From Deltaproteobacteria bacterium CG_4_9_14_3_um_filter_63_12 (lineage in GTDB: Bacteria; Myxococcota_A; Bradymonadia; UBA4248; UM-FILTER-63-12): a DNA stretch of 38,589 bases. The stretch is taken from assembly GCA_002789955.1 (NCBI GenBank), contig PFUG01000565.1, positions 1-38,589 on the forward strand, in the 5' to 3' direction. Below, in pieces: positions 1 through 8,094 of the stretch; position 1 is the first letter of the stretch, and the number at the start of each line of letters is the position of its first letter. Position numbers and translations under genes: made by a program. Below the pieces are notes generated by a model. That model saw nothing but the letters and a program-made list of their open reading frames with translations, had not been told where the DNA came from and did not search any database.

Positions 1-315
1 TATGTTGCCCTACCTTCAAGTCCAGAGTTCGTCTATTGCAACAGCAGTTGGGTAGCCCCACACGATGCAACTGTAAGCTGTAGACTCAATCCAATCACAG
101 GGGAGCAGATGACGCAGACCTTGATAGAGTGCAAGGAAGACGCGGACTGTGTGGACAGTGTTATGGACCCAAGTGCTTGCACTTCGCATGCACGATGCTC
201 TTTGATTGCACTGCGGACGTGGTCTGTCCGTATCCAGGACAGGCTTGCACGTATTATGAGGTCTGCGTTCCGTGTTTGGAGTGAGTTGGAGGCTCAGACG
301 ATCACGACGAGATAA
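1..315 (+). CDS. 3' end of a Cys-rich protein gene, partial and probably frameshifted
   Basis: Frame 1 is open from the left edge to a stop at 313-315 and carries six Cys in its first 65 codons, including a CKEDADC motif and a CTSHARC motif. From about position 190 the neighbouring frame (codons in phase with 189) becomes the more protein-like one: it reads CTADVVC, then further Cys, and ends in VCVPCLE at a TGA at 282-284, just short of the convergent kinase stop at 294. The simplest reading is one Cys-rich secreted or surface protein whose reading frame shifts near 190, through a real mutation or a sequence error. Clusters of Cys like these are common in Myxococcota surface proteins; no family is recognised. 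The 5' end is outside the window. It could also be non-coding. Confidence 0.33.
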   Translation, partial: YVALPSSPEFVYCNSSWVAPHDATVSCRLNPITGEQMTQTLIECKEDADCVDSVMDPSACTSHARCSLIALRTWSVRIQDRLARIMRSAFRVWSELEAQTITTR

Positions 316-1691
316 GTGATCAGCGCCATCAAAGCTGCTGCGGCGAGCCCGAAGACCAAGGGAATCAACCAATCAATGAGGAGTCGACTGGGTTCTTGTG
401 GGTTGGGGCGCCTCTGCGCGGCTCCTGCGCGGGCCTCCGTTGGGCGGTGTAAGCCTCGCTTTTGAACCCGATGCGCGTTGGCTTGTTGCTGCCGAGCCGC
501 TTCGATGTCGGAGTGGTTCGGCGCGTCGAGCTGCAGCATGGTCGCCTTCTCTTCGAAGGGGTCGACGGCCACTGGAGGCTGAACAACGCGGCGCGCAGCT
601 TGAAGCTGTGCCGACGGGCGCGCAGCAGCGGTCTGCTCCCCAGGTTTGGAGCGCTTGCCGGTGTTCGGCATCAGGCTCTTTTGGGCGAGCAGCTCCATCT
701 GTCGGGCCACGGGGAGGTCGGCGGTGGGCATGTCGGTGGGGGGATCGGCGGGCATGGGAGGGTTGCCGAAATACTCCTCGATGAAGGCCCTGAACGAGTC
801 TTGGCCATAGCCCGGTAGAATCTCGAGGATGACGCGCTCGAGCTGGCTGCGGAACTCGTAGGCGTCTTGGTAGCGGCGCTCCGGATCCTTCTGCATGGCG
901 ATGCGCAGCACTTCGGCCAGGGAGTCAGGGATGTTGGGGTTGTAGTGTTTCGGGTTGGGGACTCGGCAATCGACGACATTGCGGTAGATGTCGTATTGAT
1001 TCTGGGCGTCGAAGGGGAGCACGCCCGTGAGCATGCGATAGAGGGTCATCGCGACGGCGAAGAGGTCGACTCGGTGGTCGATCTCATCGGCGCGGGCTTG
1101 CTCGGGGGCCATGTACAGGAGCTTGCCCTTGATCACACCGCGGCGAGTAGTCCCGAGTTTGTTGGCGGCCAGTGCGATGCCGAAGTCGATGATCTTGACC
1201 TCGCCGGAGTAGCTCAGCAGGACGTTGTGCGGCGAGATGTCGCGGTGCACGATGGCCAAGGGGTTGCCCATTGAGTCGCGCTTGCGGTGGGCGACGTCTA
1301 GGCCAGCGAGCATGCACATGGCGATGTGGATGGCGTGTTCGCTGGGGAAACGGCCCAGGTTGAGCTCGACCTTAGAAATGGCGGTATGCAGGTCGACGCC
1401 GTGCACGTACTCCATGGCGACGTAGTAGGTCTCGTCGACCTTTCCGAGGTCGTAGACCTGGGCGATGTTGGAGTGCGAGAGGGTGACGGTGATCTTGGCC
1501 TCGTTGATGAGGCTGTTGATGAACTCGCGGTTCTCGTTGAGCTCAGGCAAGATGCGCTTGATGGCGTAAACGCGCTCGAAGCCACCGATCTCGGCACGGG
1601 ACTTCGCACGATAGACCTCGGCCATCCCTCCTCTGGCGACCATACCGAGGAGCACGTATTTGCCGAATTGTGCTGGGAGTTTGAGGGCCAT
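294..1691 (-). CDS. Hanks-type Ser/Thr protein kinase with C-terminal membrane anchor
   Basis: A 465-residue eukaryotic-like kinase that should phosphorylate Ser/Thr on protein substrates. Visible motifs: glycine loop around residues 16-25 (ending GGMAEVYRAK), ATP-binding Lys45 in YAIK, helix-C Glu64, catalytic loop HRDISPHN at 149-156 (Asp151), DFG at 169-171, and an APEQ motif after an activation loop rich in Thr and Arg. The HRDIS form, without the usual HRDLK Lys, is common in Myxococcota kinases. After the domain (about residue 300) comes a Pro/Ala-rich disordered linker, an EEKATML segment that looks like a possible phospho-Thr site for an FHA partner, and one hydrophobic helix at about 443-465 at the very C-terminus. 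The kinase domain is therefore cytoplasmic and tail-anchored. The ATG at 1691 starts the domain at the expected place, but no clear Shine-Dalgarno precedes it. It stands alone and convergent with the left-edge gene. Confidence 0.95.
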   Translation of the reverse strand: MALKLPAQFGKYVLLGMVARGGMAEVYRAKSRAEIGGFERVYAIKRILPELNENREFINSLINEAKITVTLSHSNIAQVYDLGKVDETYYVAMEYVHGVDLHTAISKVELNLGRFPSEHAIHIAMCMLAGLDVAHRKRDSMGNPLAIVHRDISPHNVLLSYSGEVKIIDFGIALAANKLGTTRRGVIKGKLLYMAPEQARADEIDHRVDLFAVAMTLYRMLTGVLPFDAQNQYDIYRNVVDCRVPNPKHYNPNIPDSLAEVLRIAMQKDPERRYQDAYEFRSQLERVILEILPGYGQDSFRAFIEEYFGNPPMPADPPTDMPTADLPVARQMELLAQKSLMPNTGKRSKPGEQTAAARPSAQLQAARRVVQPPVAVDPFEEKATMLQLDAPNHSDIEAARQQQANAHRVQKRGLHRPTEARAGAAQRRPNPQEPSRLLIDWLIPLVFGLAAAALMALITYLVVIV

Positions 1692-2106
1692 CGAGAGCGC
1701 TGCCAGAATTGAGGCCGTCTGCGCAGGGCCGAGCAGCCTGCACGCCCGTGTGTCCCTTGGATGACGGCGAACCGCCGAAGAGGCGACAACAACGCGCTCA
1801 ACACGCTACCACAAGTCGAGAGTTCTGATGAGCGGTGAGGCGATGTGGGCTCCGGCCACCCAGTCGAGGAGTGCACTCATACTGTTGCTCGATTTGCGGC
1901 GAGGGTCGAGCGGAGTTCCGCGGCCAAACTCCTCTTGGAGTTCCGAGCTTCGACAAAAGATCACGGGTCTCATCGAAATGCTTCTGGTGGAAAACTTCAT
2001 CTCCATTGCATCTTGATTTGACCCATCCAGTCGAAAGTCTTACCCTCCCACCCCGTTCTCGTCCGAGAACAACCCTTTTCTCAATCTACGGACTACGGAG
2101 AATCAA
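1692..2106. other. Divergent intergenic region, kinase / small lipoprotein
   Basis: 415 bases between two outward-facing genes. It holds a 6-bp hairpin (AACTCC, loop TCTT, GGAGTT) at 1927-1942 and two copies of GGAGTTCCG close to it. A weak sigma70-like candidate for the lipoprotein is TTGACC at 2018-2023, 17 bases, TACCCT at 2041-2046. The short open frames here have no ribosome-binding site or recognisable protein. I see no RNA gene. Confidence 0.4.
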
Positions 2107-2313
2107 ATGCTTGCCAAGCTCTTCACTCTCGTCGCCACTCTGTCCCTCGCTCTCGCCGTCACTGCCTGTGGTGGAAGCCAGCCCGCTGCTGAGACCCCCG
2201 CCGACGTCCCCGCCGAGCCCGTCGTCGAGACTCCCGCGGATGAGACCCCGGCCGAAATCACTCCTGACGCCGAAGCACCCGCCGAGGAAACCGAGGCGAC
2301 CCCCGCCGAGTAA
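2107..2313 (+). CDS. Small Ala/Pro/Glu-rich lipoprotein
   Basis: A 68-residue protein with a signal peptide and lipobox (LAVTAC, lipidated Cys21), followed by a mature part made almost only of Ala, Pro, Glu, Asp, Thr and Val, with repeated ETPA/DVPA-like steps. It should sit in the envelope as a short, acidic, extended chain anchored by its lipid. GGAG at 2097-2100 is six bases before the ATG, codons are mostly C-ending, the stop is TAA, and a strong terminator follows at once. Together these suggest a single-gene, strongly expressed transcript. No enzymatic domain is possible at this size. A structural or spacer role, in the manner of small abundant lipoproteins, is inference. Confidence 0.85.
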   Translation: MLAKLFTLVATLSLALAVTACGGSQPAAETPADVPAEPVVETPADETPAEITPDAEAPAEETEATPAE

Positions 2314-2331
2314 TCGGTCCGGATTGTCGAG

Positions 2332-2368
2332 AAGGGCCATTGCAGAACCGCAATGGCCCTTTTTCTTT
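2332..2368 (+). terminator. Rho-independent terminator of the small lipoprotein gene
   Basis: A perfect 12-bp stem (AAGGGCCATTGC at 2332-2343 with GCAATGGCCCTT at 2350-2361), a six-base loop and a T-rich tail to 2368. It starts 18 bases after the lipoprotein stop codon. Confidence 0.93.
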
Positions 2369-2492
2369 GTGCGCTCGGCAGGGGTGAGCCTTGCCCCCTC
2401 TTTTCCGATTTCCCTTGACGGCTCCTGGAGTTTGGTTCACGTCGCGCCCCCGAGGAGTGGTGTCTAGAGCCGTGCTGGGATGGAGGAACTCG

Positions 2493-3239
2493 ATGAACCT
2501 GACGCTCTTCAAGTTGGGCTACTCGCCCTGGTCGGAGCGGGCCTTGTGGGCTCTTGACCACCATGGTCTCGCTCGCCGCGAGAGGGAGTACACGCCGATT
2601 TTTGGCGAGCCTGGGATGCGGCTAAAGGCCAGGAGATTCAAGGGGCGAGTCACGGTGCCGCTTCTGGTCAGCGACGACGGCGTCTATCAGGACAGCCTAG
2701 AGATCGCGCGATACGCCGACGCTCATGGCTCGGGCAGCCCGCTCTTTCCTGGCTTGGCCGGGGAGGTCATCGCGACCTGGAACGCTAGAAGCGAGGAGAT
2801 GCTGGGCGCTGGCCGAGCACGGCTCACGTCTCGGATTGCGCAGAGCAAGGCGGCTAAGAAGGACAGCCTCAAGTTCCTTCCAGGCCCACTGCGAGGAGCG
2901 ATGTTGCCGCTGGCCAACATTGGAATCGCCTACATCACCCGCAAGTACAAACTCGATCCGACCGCTCAGGAGGCAGACTTGGCGACGATTCGGCAGGGAC
3001 TCATCGAGCTCAGAGGTGCCCTGGCCGACGGCCGCCGGAATGTTCTCGGCGAGGTGGGATTCTCCTATGCCGACATCACGATGGCGGTCTCGTTGCAGGT
3101 CGTGGAGCCAGTCGCAGAGCGCTACATCGAGCTCGGTCCGGCGCTGCGCGAGTGCTGGCGCGAGCCGTCGCTGAGCCAGGAGTTTTCCGATTTGGTCGAG
3201 TGGCGAGACGAGATCTACGCGAAACACCGCCGCCAGTGA
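2493..3239 (+). CDS. Glutathione S-transferase family protein
   Basis: A 248-residue cytoplasmic protein of GST type. The N-terminal thioredoxin-like domain starts at once (MNLTLFKLGYSPWSERA, the SPWS matching the active-site region of GSTs), with the cis-Pro in VPLLV followed by DDGVYQDSLEIARYAD, which is the glutathione-contact region in which GSTs have an E/Q-S pair. A helical C-terminal domain follows. The frame stays open upstream to 2391, but the ATG at 2493 has GGAGG at 2482-2486 and matches the start of the fold, so the longer form is rejected. It follows the terminator at 2332-2368 and so needs its own promoter. The substrate is unknown, and some relatives act in stress responses rather than conjugation. 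Confidence 0.88.
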   Translation: MNLTLFKLGYSPWSERALWALDHHGLARREREYTPIFGEPGMRLKARRFKGRVTVPLLVSDDGVYQDSLEIARYADAHGSGSPLFPGLAGEVIATWNARSEEMLGAGRARLTSRIAQSKAAKKDSLKFLPGPLRGAMLPLANIGIAYITRKYKLDPTAQEADLATIRQGLIELRGALADGRRNVLGEVGFSYADITMAVSLQVVEPVAERYIELGPALRECWREPSLSQEFSDLVEWRDEIYAKHRRQ

Positions 3240-3336
3240 GTGCGTTTCGCGTACAGTTCCGACATCTGTTAGAACCAGAAGTCCTCGCCCCAAGGCCTGC
3301 GCACCCTCGCAAGCCGCCTCCAGGAACAGGTCACTC

Positions 3337-4380
3337 ATGTCCCATCCACCTCTCTTCGTCTTCGTCTTCGTCTCCGCGCTCGTCGCCGTGCTCACTGCCT
3401 GTGAGTCGGAGCCGGACCAGGCCTGCAACACGTCGAATGACTGTTCTCCCGCGCAGGTCTGCGTGGAGAGCATCTGCACGTCATTCCTGCCGTACGCGGG
3501 TGAGTTTCTCGACGACGGGAGTGCGGACGTCCAGGACACCAGCGCTCCGCCACTCGACGCAACTGTCGGCGATGTGGTTGCCGGCCAGGACATCGGGGTT
3601 TCGACGAAGTGGGTCTCGGTCTCGGCTGGGCCACACCACACCTGCGCCCTGACGGACAGTGGTCGCGCGGCGTGTTGGGGTGAGAACAACTACGGAGAAC
3701 TCGAGGTCCCAACGGATGAAGTGTTCACCCAGATAGGCGTTGGTTGGAGCGGCTGTGGCCTTAGGCCGGATAAGACTCTGCACTGCTGGGGTGACAGCAC
3801 GAATGGGATGAGCACACCCCCGGAGGGTCTCTTTTCGAGTTTCTCCCTTGGCCCCTGGACGGGCTGTGCGGTTCGAGAGAATGGCGAGCTGGTTTGCTGG
3901 GGAAGGGCGCTCGAGGGAGATCCCTCGCCTCCAGCGGGTGTTTTCACCACTGTCTCGACGCACGAGTTCGGGGCTTGCGCGTTGCGCGAATCGGACAACA
4001 AGGCGGAGTGCTGGGGCCGCCAACTCGCGGGGGAGGTTCCCAACCGCCCCTTCGCGAAGCTTTCGGTCTCACGAGGACATGTCTGCGGCTTGCGGCAAGA
4101 TGGCGCGATCCTGTGTTGGGGCAGCAATGCTTTTGGCGAAGCGTCGGCGCCAGCGGGGACCTACTCCGATGTCAGCGCTGGAGAAACCTTCTCCTGCGGG
4201 ATCAAGAAGGCCTCAAAGGAGCTCCGTTGTTGGGGTTTGCCCCCAGGATCGACACCGACGGGCAGCAATTTCGCGGCGGTCACTTCGGGCGACAAACACG
4301 CCTGTGCGTTGACCACTACGGGAGACCTCGAGTGTTGGGGCGAATGGTCCAAGGCTGTGGCGGTGCCCCCGTTGCCCTAG
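3337..4380 (+). CDS. RCC1-like seven-bladed propeller lipoprotein
   Basis: A 347-residue exported lipoprotein: signal peptide, lipobox LTAC with Cys22, then a short Cys-rich segment (CNTSNDC, QVCVESIC) typical of Myxococcota surface proteins. A linker leads to seven repeats, each with a C[AG][LVI] strand and a closing CWG about twelve residues later. Seven repeats make one complete RCC1/BLIP-II-type beta-propeller, and the paired Cys in every blade suggest one disulfide per blade in an oxidising compartment. Such propellers bind proteins; there is no evidence for guanine nucleotide exchange in bacteria. The start codon has only a weak AGGAA upstream. It appears to be a lone gene, followed by a long gene-free stretch. 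Confidence 0.9.
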   Translation: MSHPPLFVFVFVSALVAVLTACESEPDQACNTSNDCSPAQVCVESICTSFLPYAGEFLDDGSADVQDTSAPPLDATVGDVVAGQDIGVSTKWVSVSAGPHHTCALTDSGRAACWGENNYGELEVPTDEVFTQIGVGWSGCGLRPDKTLHCWGDSTNGMSTPPEGLFSSFSLGPWTGCAVRENGELVCWGRALEGDPSPPAGVFTTVSTHEFGACALRESDNKAECWGRQLAGEVPNRPFAKLSVSRGHVCGLRQDGAILCWGSNAFGEASAPAGTYSDVSAGETFSCGIKKASKELRCWGLPPGSTPTGSNFAAVTSGDKHACALTTTGDLECWGEWSKAVAVPPLP

Positions 4381-4634
4381 TGGCCCGAAGGCTCGAGGGC
4401 GGGAGGCGAGCGAAATCCGATCGAGGGAGTGAGAAAAAAGATGAAAGCTCTCACGAAAAAAAAGCATGGATTCGAAAATCCAGCTAGGGACTGGCTTCTG
4501 GATGGAAAAGAAAAAGAACGAACTTAGTGATCCTTCTCGAAGAATGGGGCGTAAAGGTTCATGAAAGACGCTCGCGGGGCTGCCACATAGTGGACTTCTC
4601 CCCCCAACGCCACTGCAGGGCCGCGGGCGTTTCT

Positions 4635-4670
4635 CACCCCTCGGGAAGACCCCCCTCTTACCGAGAGGTG
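4635..4670. repeat. Inverted repeat 1 (9 of 10 paired)
   Basis: CACCCCTCGG at 4635-4644 pairs with CCGAGAGGTG at 4661-4670 with one mismatch. The 16-base loop contains CCTCT, which could alternatively pair with AGAGG at 4664-4668, so two folds compete. Confidence 0.55.
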
Positions 4671-4696
4671 TTCTCGCCGTAAATCTCCCCAAGAAA

Positions 4697-4726
4697 GGGC
4701 GAACTTACCCCCCCGTAAGTTCGCCC
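4697..4726. repeat. Inverted repeat 2: perfect 12-bp stem with a C6 loop
   Basis: GGGCGAACTTAC at 4697-4708 and GTAAGTTCGCCC at 4715-4726 pair perfectly around six C residues. No T-tract follows on either strand, so it is not a standard terminator. It could be an operator, or a hairpin in a leader or small RNA. Confidence 0.75.
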
Positions 4727-4738
4727 GCGGCGATTTCG

Positions 4739-4758
4739 GGGCAAGAAATTTCGTGCCC
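4739..4758. repeat. Inverted repeat 3: 20-base near-palindrome
   Basis: A 20-base site with GAAATTTC at its centre and GGGCA/TGCCC arms. It equals its own reverse complement except at one symmetric pair. The lack of a loop favours a protein-binding site over an RNA hairpin. Confidence 0.5.
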
Positions 4759-4915
4759 TGACAAGACCTGCAGTGCGGGCTCCTGTCGATTTTCGCGCTC
4801 GCGGCGAAACTTGGTTGGGCAGGCCATCGCCTGAGATTGCGATTCCTGGAGTTGGAGCCTCGCCGCCGAGCCCAGTACTGCTTCGTTCTGCGTGATCAGG
4901 GTGTGAAATGGGCAC

Positions 4916-4943
4916 TTGACAGCGCTGCGCTCAGGCGTGAAAT
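4916..4943 (+). promoter_or_regulatory. Sigma70-like promoter of the def operon
   Basis: TTGACA at 4916-4921, a 16-base spacer, TGAAAT at 4938-4943, 30 bases before the def start. The -35 is perfect; the -10 matches at four of six positions. Confidence 0.55.
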
Positions 4944-4973
4944 AGCGGCTAGTGTCCATTTGCGAGAGGTAAG

Positions 4974-5528
4974 ATGGCAGTCCTCGATATCGTGCTCTAT
5001 CCCGAAGCGGTGCTCAAAGCGGTCGCCAAGCCAGTGAAGAAGGTGAGCGCCGAAATTCAGCGGCTCGTCGACAACATGCTCGAGACGATGTATGCCGCGC
5101 CAGGGATAGGGCTTGCTGCGCCTCAGGTGGGGGTCTCGAAGCGGCTCTGTGTCGTAGACGTGTCCAACCCTCAAGAAGGGGAGCCTCTCAATCCGTACGT
5201 GCTCATCAATCCCGAGATTATCGATCGCGCAGGGAAGATCCTCTGGGAGGAGGGTTGCCTCTCCTTGCCTGGTTTGTACCGTGAGGTGCAACGCAGCAGT
5301 CGGATTACGGTTCGCGCGCTCGACCGGCAGGGGGTCGAGCGAGTGTTCGAGGCAGAAGACCTGCTCGCCGTCTGTATTCAACACGAGATGGACCATCTTG
5401 ACGGCATCGTGTTCCCCGATCGTCTGAGCCTGTTGAAGAAGAAGCTTGCGCTCAAGGAGTGGAAGCGATTGCGTGAAAAGAAGCTCGAGGACGACGACGA
5501 GGGCGACGAAGCGCAACCAGCAGAGTAG
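4974..5528 (+). CDS. def: Peptide deformylase
   Basis: A 184-residue metalloenzyme that removes the formyl group from the N-terminal Met of new proteins, in the cytoplasm at the ribosome exit. All three diagnostic motifs are present: GIGLAAPQVG at 44-53, EGCLSLPG at 93-100 (metal ligand Cys95), and QHEMDHLDG at 136-144 (ligands His137 and His141, catalytic Glu138). Length fits the family, with a charged C-terminal tail rich in Lys then Asp/Glu. GAGAGGT sits just before the ATG. It is the first gene of def-fmt-rsmB-rpe, behind the promoter at 4916-4943. Its partner fmt, which adds the formyl group, is next, the usual bacterial arrangement. Confidence 0.98.
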   Translation: MAVLDIVLYPEAVLKAVAKPVKKVSAEIQRLVDNMLETMYAAPGIGLAAPQVGVSKRLCVVDVSNPQEGEPLNPYVLINPEIIDRAGKILWEEGCLSLPGLYREVQRSSRITVRALDRQGVERVFEAEDLLAVCIQHEMDHLDGIVFPDRLSLLKKKLALKEWKRLREKKLEDDDEGDEAQPAE

Positions 5529-5663
5529 AGTTCCCGAGAGTCGACAGGGCGAGTTCAGGGCGGCCGGCGAGCCACAGCGGCGAGGCATGGCCAGTCGATT
5601 GAGGCCGAGAGCTGCGGCGGCTCTGGGAATCTGCCGATGGTGTCGAGAAAAGAGGCGTGCGGG

Positions 5664-6668
5664 ATGAAAACTCGAGTGGTGTTCATGGGGACCCCTGATT
5701 TTGCGGTCCCGGCTCTGAGCGCGCTGCTTGCGAGCACAGGAGTTCACTCGACCGAGAGGACATCGACCGACGCCGTTTTCGAGGTGGTGGGGGTCGTCAC
5801 CCAACCCGATCGAGGCAGCGGCCGAGGCCGAAAACTCACGCCACCGCCGATCAAGGTGCTCGCACAGGCCCACGGGATCCCGTTGTTTCAGCCGGAGACG
5901 TTACGCGCACCGGAGGCTTGGGATGCGATAGCACTTCTGGCCCCGGATTTCTTGGTCGTGGTTGCGTACGGTGAGCTTCTCAGCCCGCGATACTTGGCGC
6001 TGCCGACCATTGCGCCGATCAACGTGCATGCCTCGTTGCTCCCCAAGTTCAGGGGGGCAGCGCCCATTCACTGGTCCATCGCGCGTGGGGAGGCGGAGAC
6101 TGGCGTGTCGATAATGCGAATGGACCGGGGCTTGGATTCGGGGCCTGTCTACCGGATGGCCTCAATGGTGATCGAAGCCAACGACACCGCAGGAAGCCTG
6201 CACGATCGCCTGTCGACGTTGGGCGCGCGGCTGCTGGTCGAGACGCTGCCTCTGATCGCCAGCGGGGCGTTGGTTCCCAGCGAGCAAGACCACAGCAAGG
6301 CCACCCTCGCTCCGATGCTAAAGAAGAGCGACGGGTTTCTTCGCTTCGACCAGGCGGCCGAGCGTGTGTCCCAGCATGCCAGAGGAATGACTCCTTGGCC
6401 GGGCGTGACCTGTCTCTTCAAGGAGAAGCGGCTGAAGCTGCTTGAGGTCAGCTTAGCCGCGAGGATGGGCGGGCTCGGAGACCCCGGCCAGATCCTCGCC
6501 GTTGACGAGCGAGGTTTGGTCATCGCGTGTAAGGCTGGAGCTGTCGCCGCCGCAGCCCTACAACTCGAGGGGAAATCCCGACAGAGCGCGGCCGATTTTG
6601 GACGGGGCTATGATCCCGTTGGTGCACACCTGCAGACCATCGAGAGCTCGCCACCAGAGATGGTGTAG
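5664..6668 (+). CDS. fmt: Methionyl-tRNA formyltransferase
   Basis: A 334-residue enzyme that formylates Met-tRNA(fMet) with 10-formyl-tetrahydrofolate to make the initiator. Visible: start FMGTPDFAVPAL, catalytic residues Asn120, His122 and Asp158 in NVHASLLPKFRGAAPIHWSI and GLDSG, and the C-terminal tRNA-binding region with FLRFD and MTPWPG. A loop of about a dozen extra residues (24-38) follows the first helix. The frame is open back to 5637, but the ATG at 5664 with AGAGG at 5651-5655 fits the family's N-terminus. It lies 135 bases after def, a wider gap than elsewhere in this cluster, with no clear terminator in it. Confidence 0.97.
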   Translation: MKTRVVFMGTPDFAVPALSALLASTGVHSTERTSTDAVFEVVGVVTQPDRGSGRGRKLTPPPIKVLAQAHGIPLFQPETLRAPEAWDAIALLAPDFLVVVAYGELLSPRYLALPTIAPINVHASLLPKFRGAAPIHWSIARGEAETGVSIMRMDRGLDSGPVYRMASMVIEANDTAGSLHDRLSTLGARLLVETLPLIASGALVPSEQDHSKATLAPMLKKSDGFLRFDQAAERVSQHARGMTPWPGVTCLFKEKRLKLLEVSLAARMGGLGDPGQILAVDERGLVIACKAGAVAAAALQLEGKSRQSAADFGRGYDPVGAHLQTIESSPPEMV

Positions 6669-6726
6669 AGTCGTGTAAACTGAAGGGTTGTGCGCAAGGC
6701 GTGCAACCGCCAACGAAGGAGCCCCT

Positions 6727-8091
6727 TTGAGTCAACCGATCAGCGCGCGTAACGCGGCGGCCCAGACCCTCATGCGCATCGAGCGGGACGCCGCGTATTC
6801 CCACGTCGCTCTCGATGCGATTCTGCGTCGCATCAATCTCTCGGCCCAGGACCGGGGTTTGGCGACCCGCATTGTCTACGGCACGCTCGCCATGCAGCGA
6901 CGTCTGGACTACGAGCTCGAATACGCCATCGGTGGGCGAGTCGAGGAGCGCACTGAGCCGTTCGTTTGCGCGAGTTTGAGGGCTGCCCTGTACCAGATCC
7001 GCTTTCTCGACCGAATCCCCACCCACGCCGTGCTCGACGAGACCGTCGAGGAGGTCAAGAAGCAGTGCGGCAATCGGGCCGGGGGTTTCGTGAATGCGGT
7101 GTTGCGAAGGCTGACGCGAGACGTCTTCGACCCAGCCATCGTCGCGGATCCCATCGAGCGTTTCGGGCTGCAATACAGTCTTCCCGACGGTCTCGTGCGC
7201 CGCAGTATCGAACGCTTTGGCGAAGAGGGCGCCAGGCAGTGGGCCATCGCGGTCAACGAGCCTGCTCCGGTGACATTGCGCGTCAATCGCTCCCGGGCGA
7301 CGGTCGAAGCGGTCGTCGAGCGATTGGGAGGGAGGCCTTGCCAGTGGGCCGAGTTCGGAGTGGTCGTCGAGTCCCTCGACAGCACCGTACGCAAGGCTAT
7401 TCACGACGGCGTATGCTGGGTGCAGGACGAGGGGTCGCAGCTCATCGTCGAGGTCGGCTTGGAGCCAGCGCAGGCAGGTGTGGAGCCGATCCGAGTGTGG
7501 GACATGTGCGCGGGTCAAGGTGGCAAGACGATCCAGTTGGGTGATCGCTTTGCGAGCGTAGGCGTGAAGGCGCAGATCACGGCGACCGATGTTCACTCCG
7601 GCAAGCTCGAACGGCTTCGTGCCGCGTGGCGTAAAGGTTTTGCGGGCGTGGGCTTGGAGACCCTGGCCATCGACGCCAGCGTGGGGCTTTCAGAGCGTCG
7701 TTTCGACCTCGTCCTGCTCGACGCCCCTTGCTCTGGGTTGGGGCTAGTGCGAAGGCACCCCGAGATGCGGTGGCGCTACGATCCGCAAGCGGTTTTGTCG
7801 TTGGCGAAACTGCAGCGGGAGTTGCTCGACAATGCCGCGGCCCACATCGACGAAGGAGGGGTGTTGGTCTATGCCGTTTGCACCAACACCCACGAGGAGA
7901 CGGAGGCGCAAATTTTCGGTTTCCTGAGCCGCCATCCCGAATTCGTCTTGAGTCCGTCAGCGCGGATGCGGCAGATCACGACGAAGCCCTGGCTGGAGCT
8001 CGAGCCCCACACCCACGGCAGTGATGGCTTCTTTACCGCCCGATTCGTAAGGGGGCCGCGCGCACCACTCGCGCAACCGCCCAAGGAGTGA
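6727..8091 (+). CDS. rsmB: 16S rRNA (cytosine-967-C5)-methyltransferase
   Basis: A 454-residue RsmB/Sun/Fmu protein that makes m5C967 in 16S rRNA. An N-terminal NusB-like helical domain (to about 140) is followed by a Rossmann methyltransferase domain with SAM motif DMCAGQGGK at about 259-267, DAPCSG with Cys335, and VYAVC with Cys385, the two Cys that release and attack the target base in this family. The start is the TTG at 6727: GAAGGAG at 6715-6721 is correctly spaced, and the protein then begins SQPISARNAAAQTL, matching other RsmB. A longer TTG-started frame from 6688 adds 13 residues with no ribosome-binding site. It is 58 bases after fmt and 3 bases before rpe. Confidence 0.96.
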   Translation: MSQPISARNAAAQTLMRIERDAAYSHVALDAILRRINLSAQDRGLATRIVYGTLAMQRRLDYELEYAIGGRVEERTEPFVCASLRAALYQIRFLDRIPTHAVLDETVEEVKKQCGNRAGGFVNAVLRRLTRDVFDPAIVADPIERFGLQYSLPDGLVRRSIERFGEEGARQWAIAVNEPAPVTLRVNRSRATVEAVVERLGGRPCQWAEFGVVVESLDSTVRKAIHDGVCWVQDEGSQLIVEVGLEPAQAGVEPIRVWDMCAGQGGKTIQLGDRFASVGVKAQITATDVHSGKLERLRAAWRKGFAGVGLETLAIDASVGLSERRFDLVLLDAPCSGLGLVRRHPEMRWRYDPQAVLSLAKLQRELLDNAAAHIDEGGVLVYAVCTNTHEETEAQIFGFLSRHPEFVLSPSARMRQITTKPWLELEPHTHGSDGFFTARFVRGPRAPLAQPPKE

Positions 8092-8094
8092 GCC

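Larger units (their letters stand above)
4381..4973. other. 593-base gene-free stretch upstream of def
   Basis: No convincing protein frame on either strand. The first 150 bases are A-rich in places, with a small GGATT-CGAA-AATCC hairpin near 4478-4491. Then come three tandem inverted repeats between 4635 and 4758 and a sigma70-like promoter at 4916-4943, both listed separately. The stretch may contain the def operon's regulatory region, an unrecognised small RNA, or both. Confidence 0.6.

Noticed and set aside
4426-4475. Terminator after the RCC1 lipoprotein gene
   Set aside because: GTGAGA/TCTCAC can pair, but the loop is 14 bases and the tail is A-rich, not T-rich, on the coding strand.
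4896-5873. 325-residue minus-strand frame opposite def
   Set aside because: It covers the verified deformylase motifs on the other strand and has no family features.
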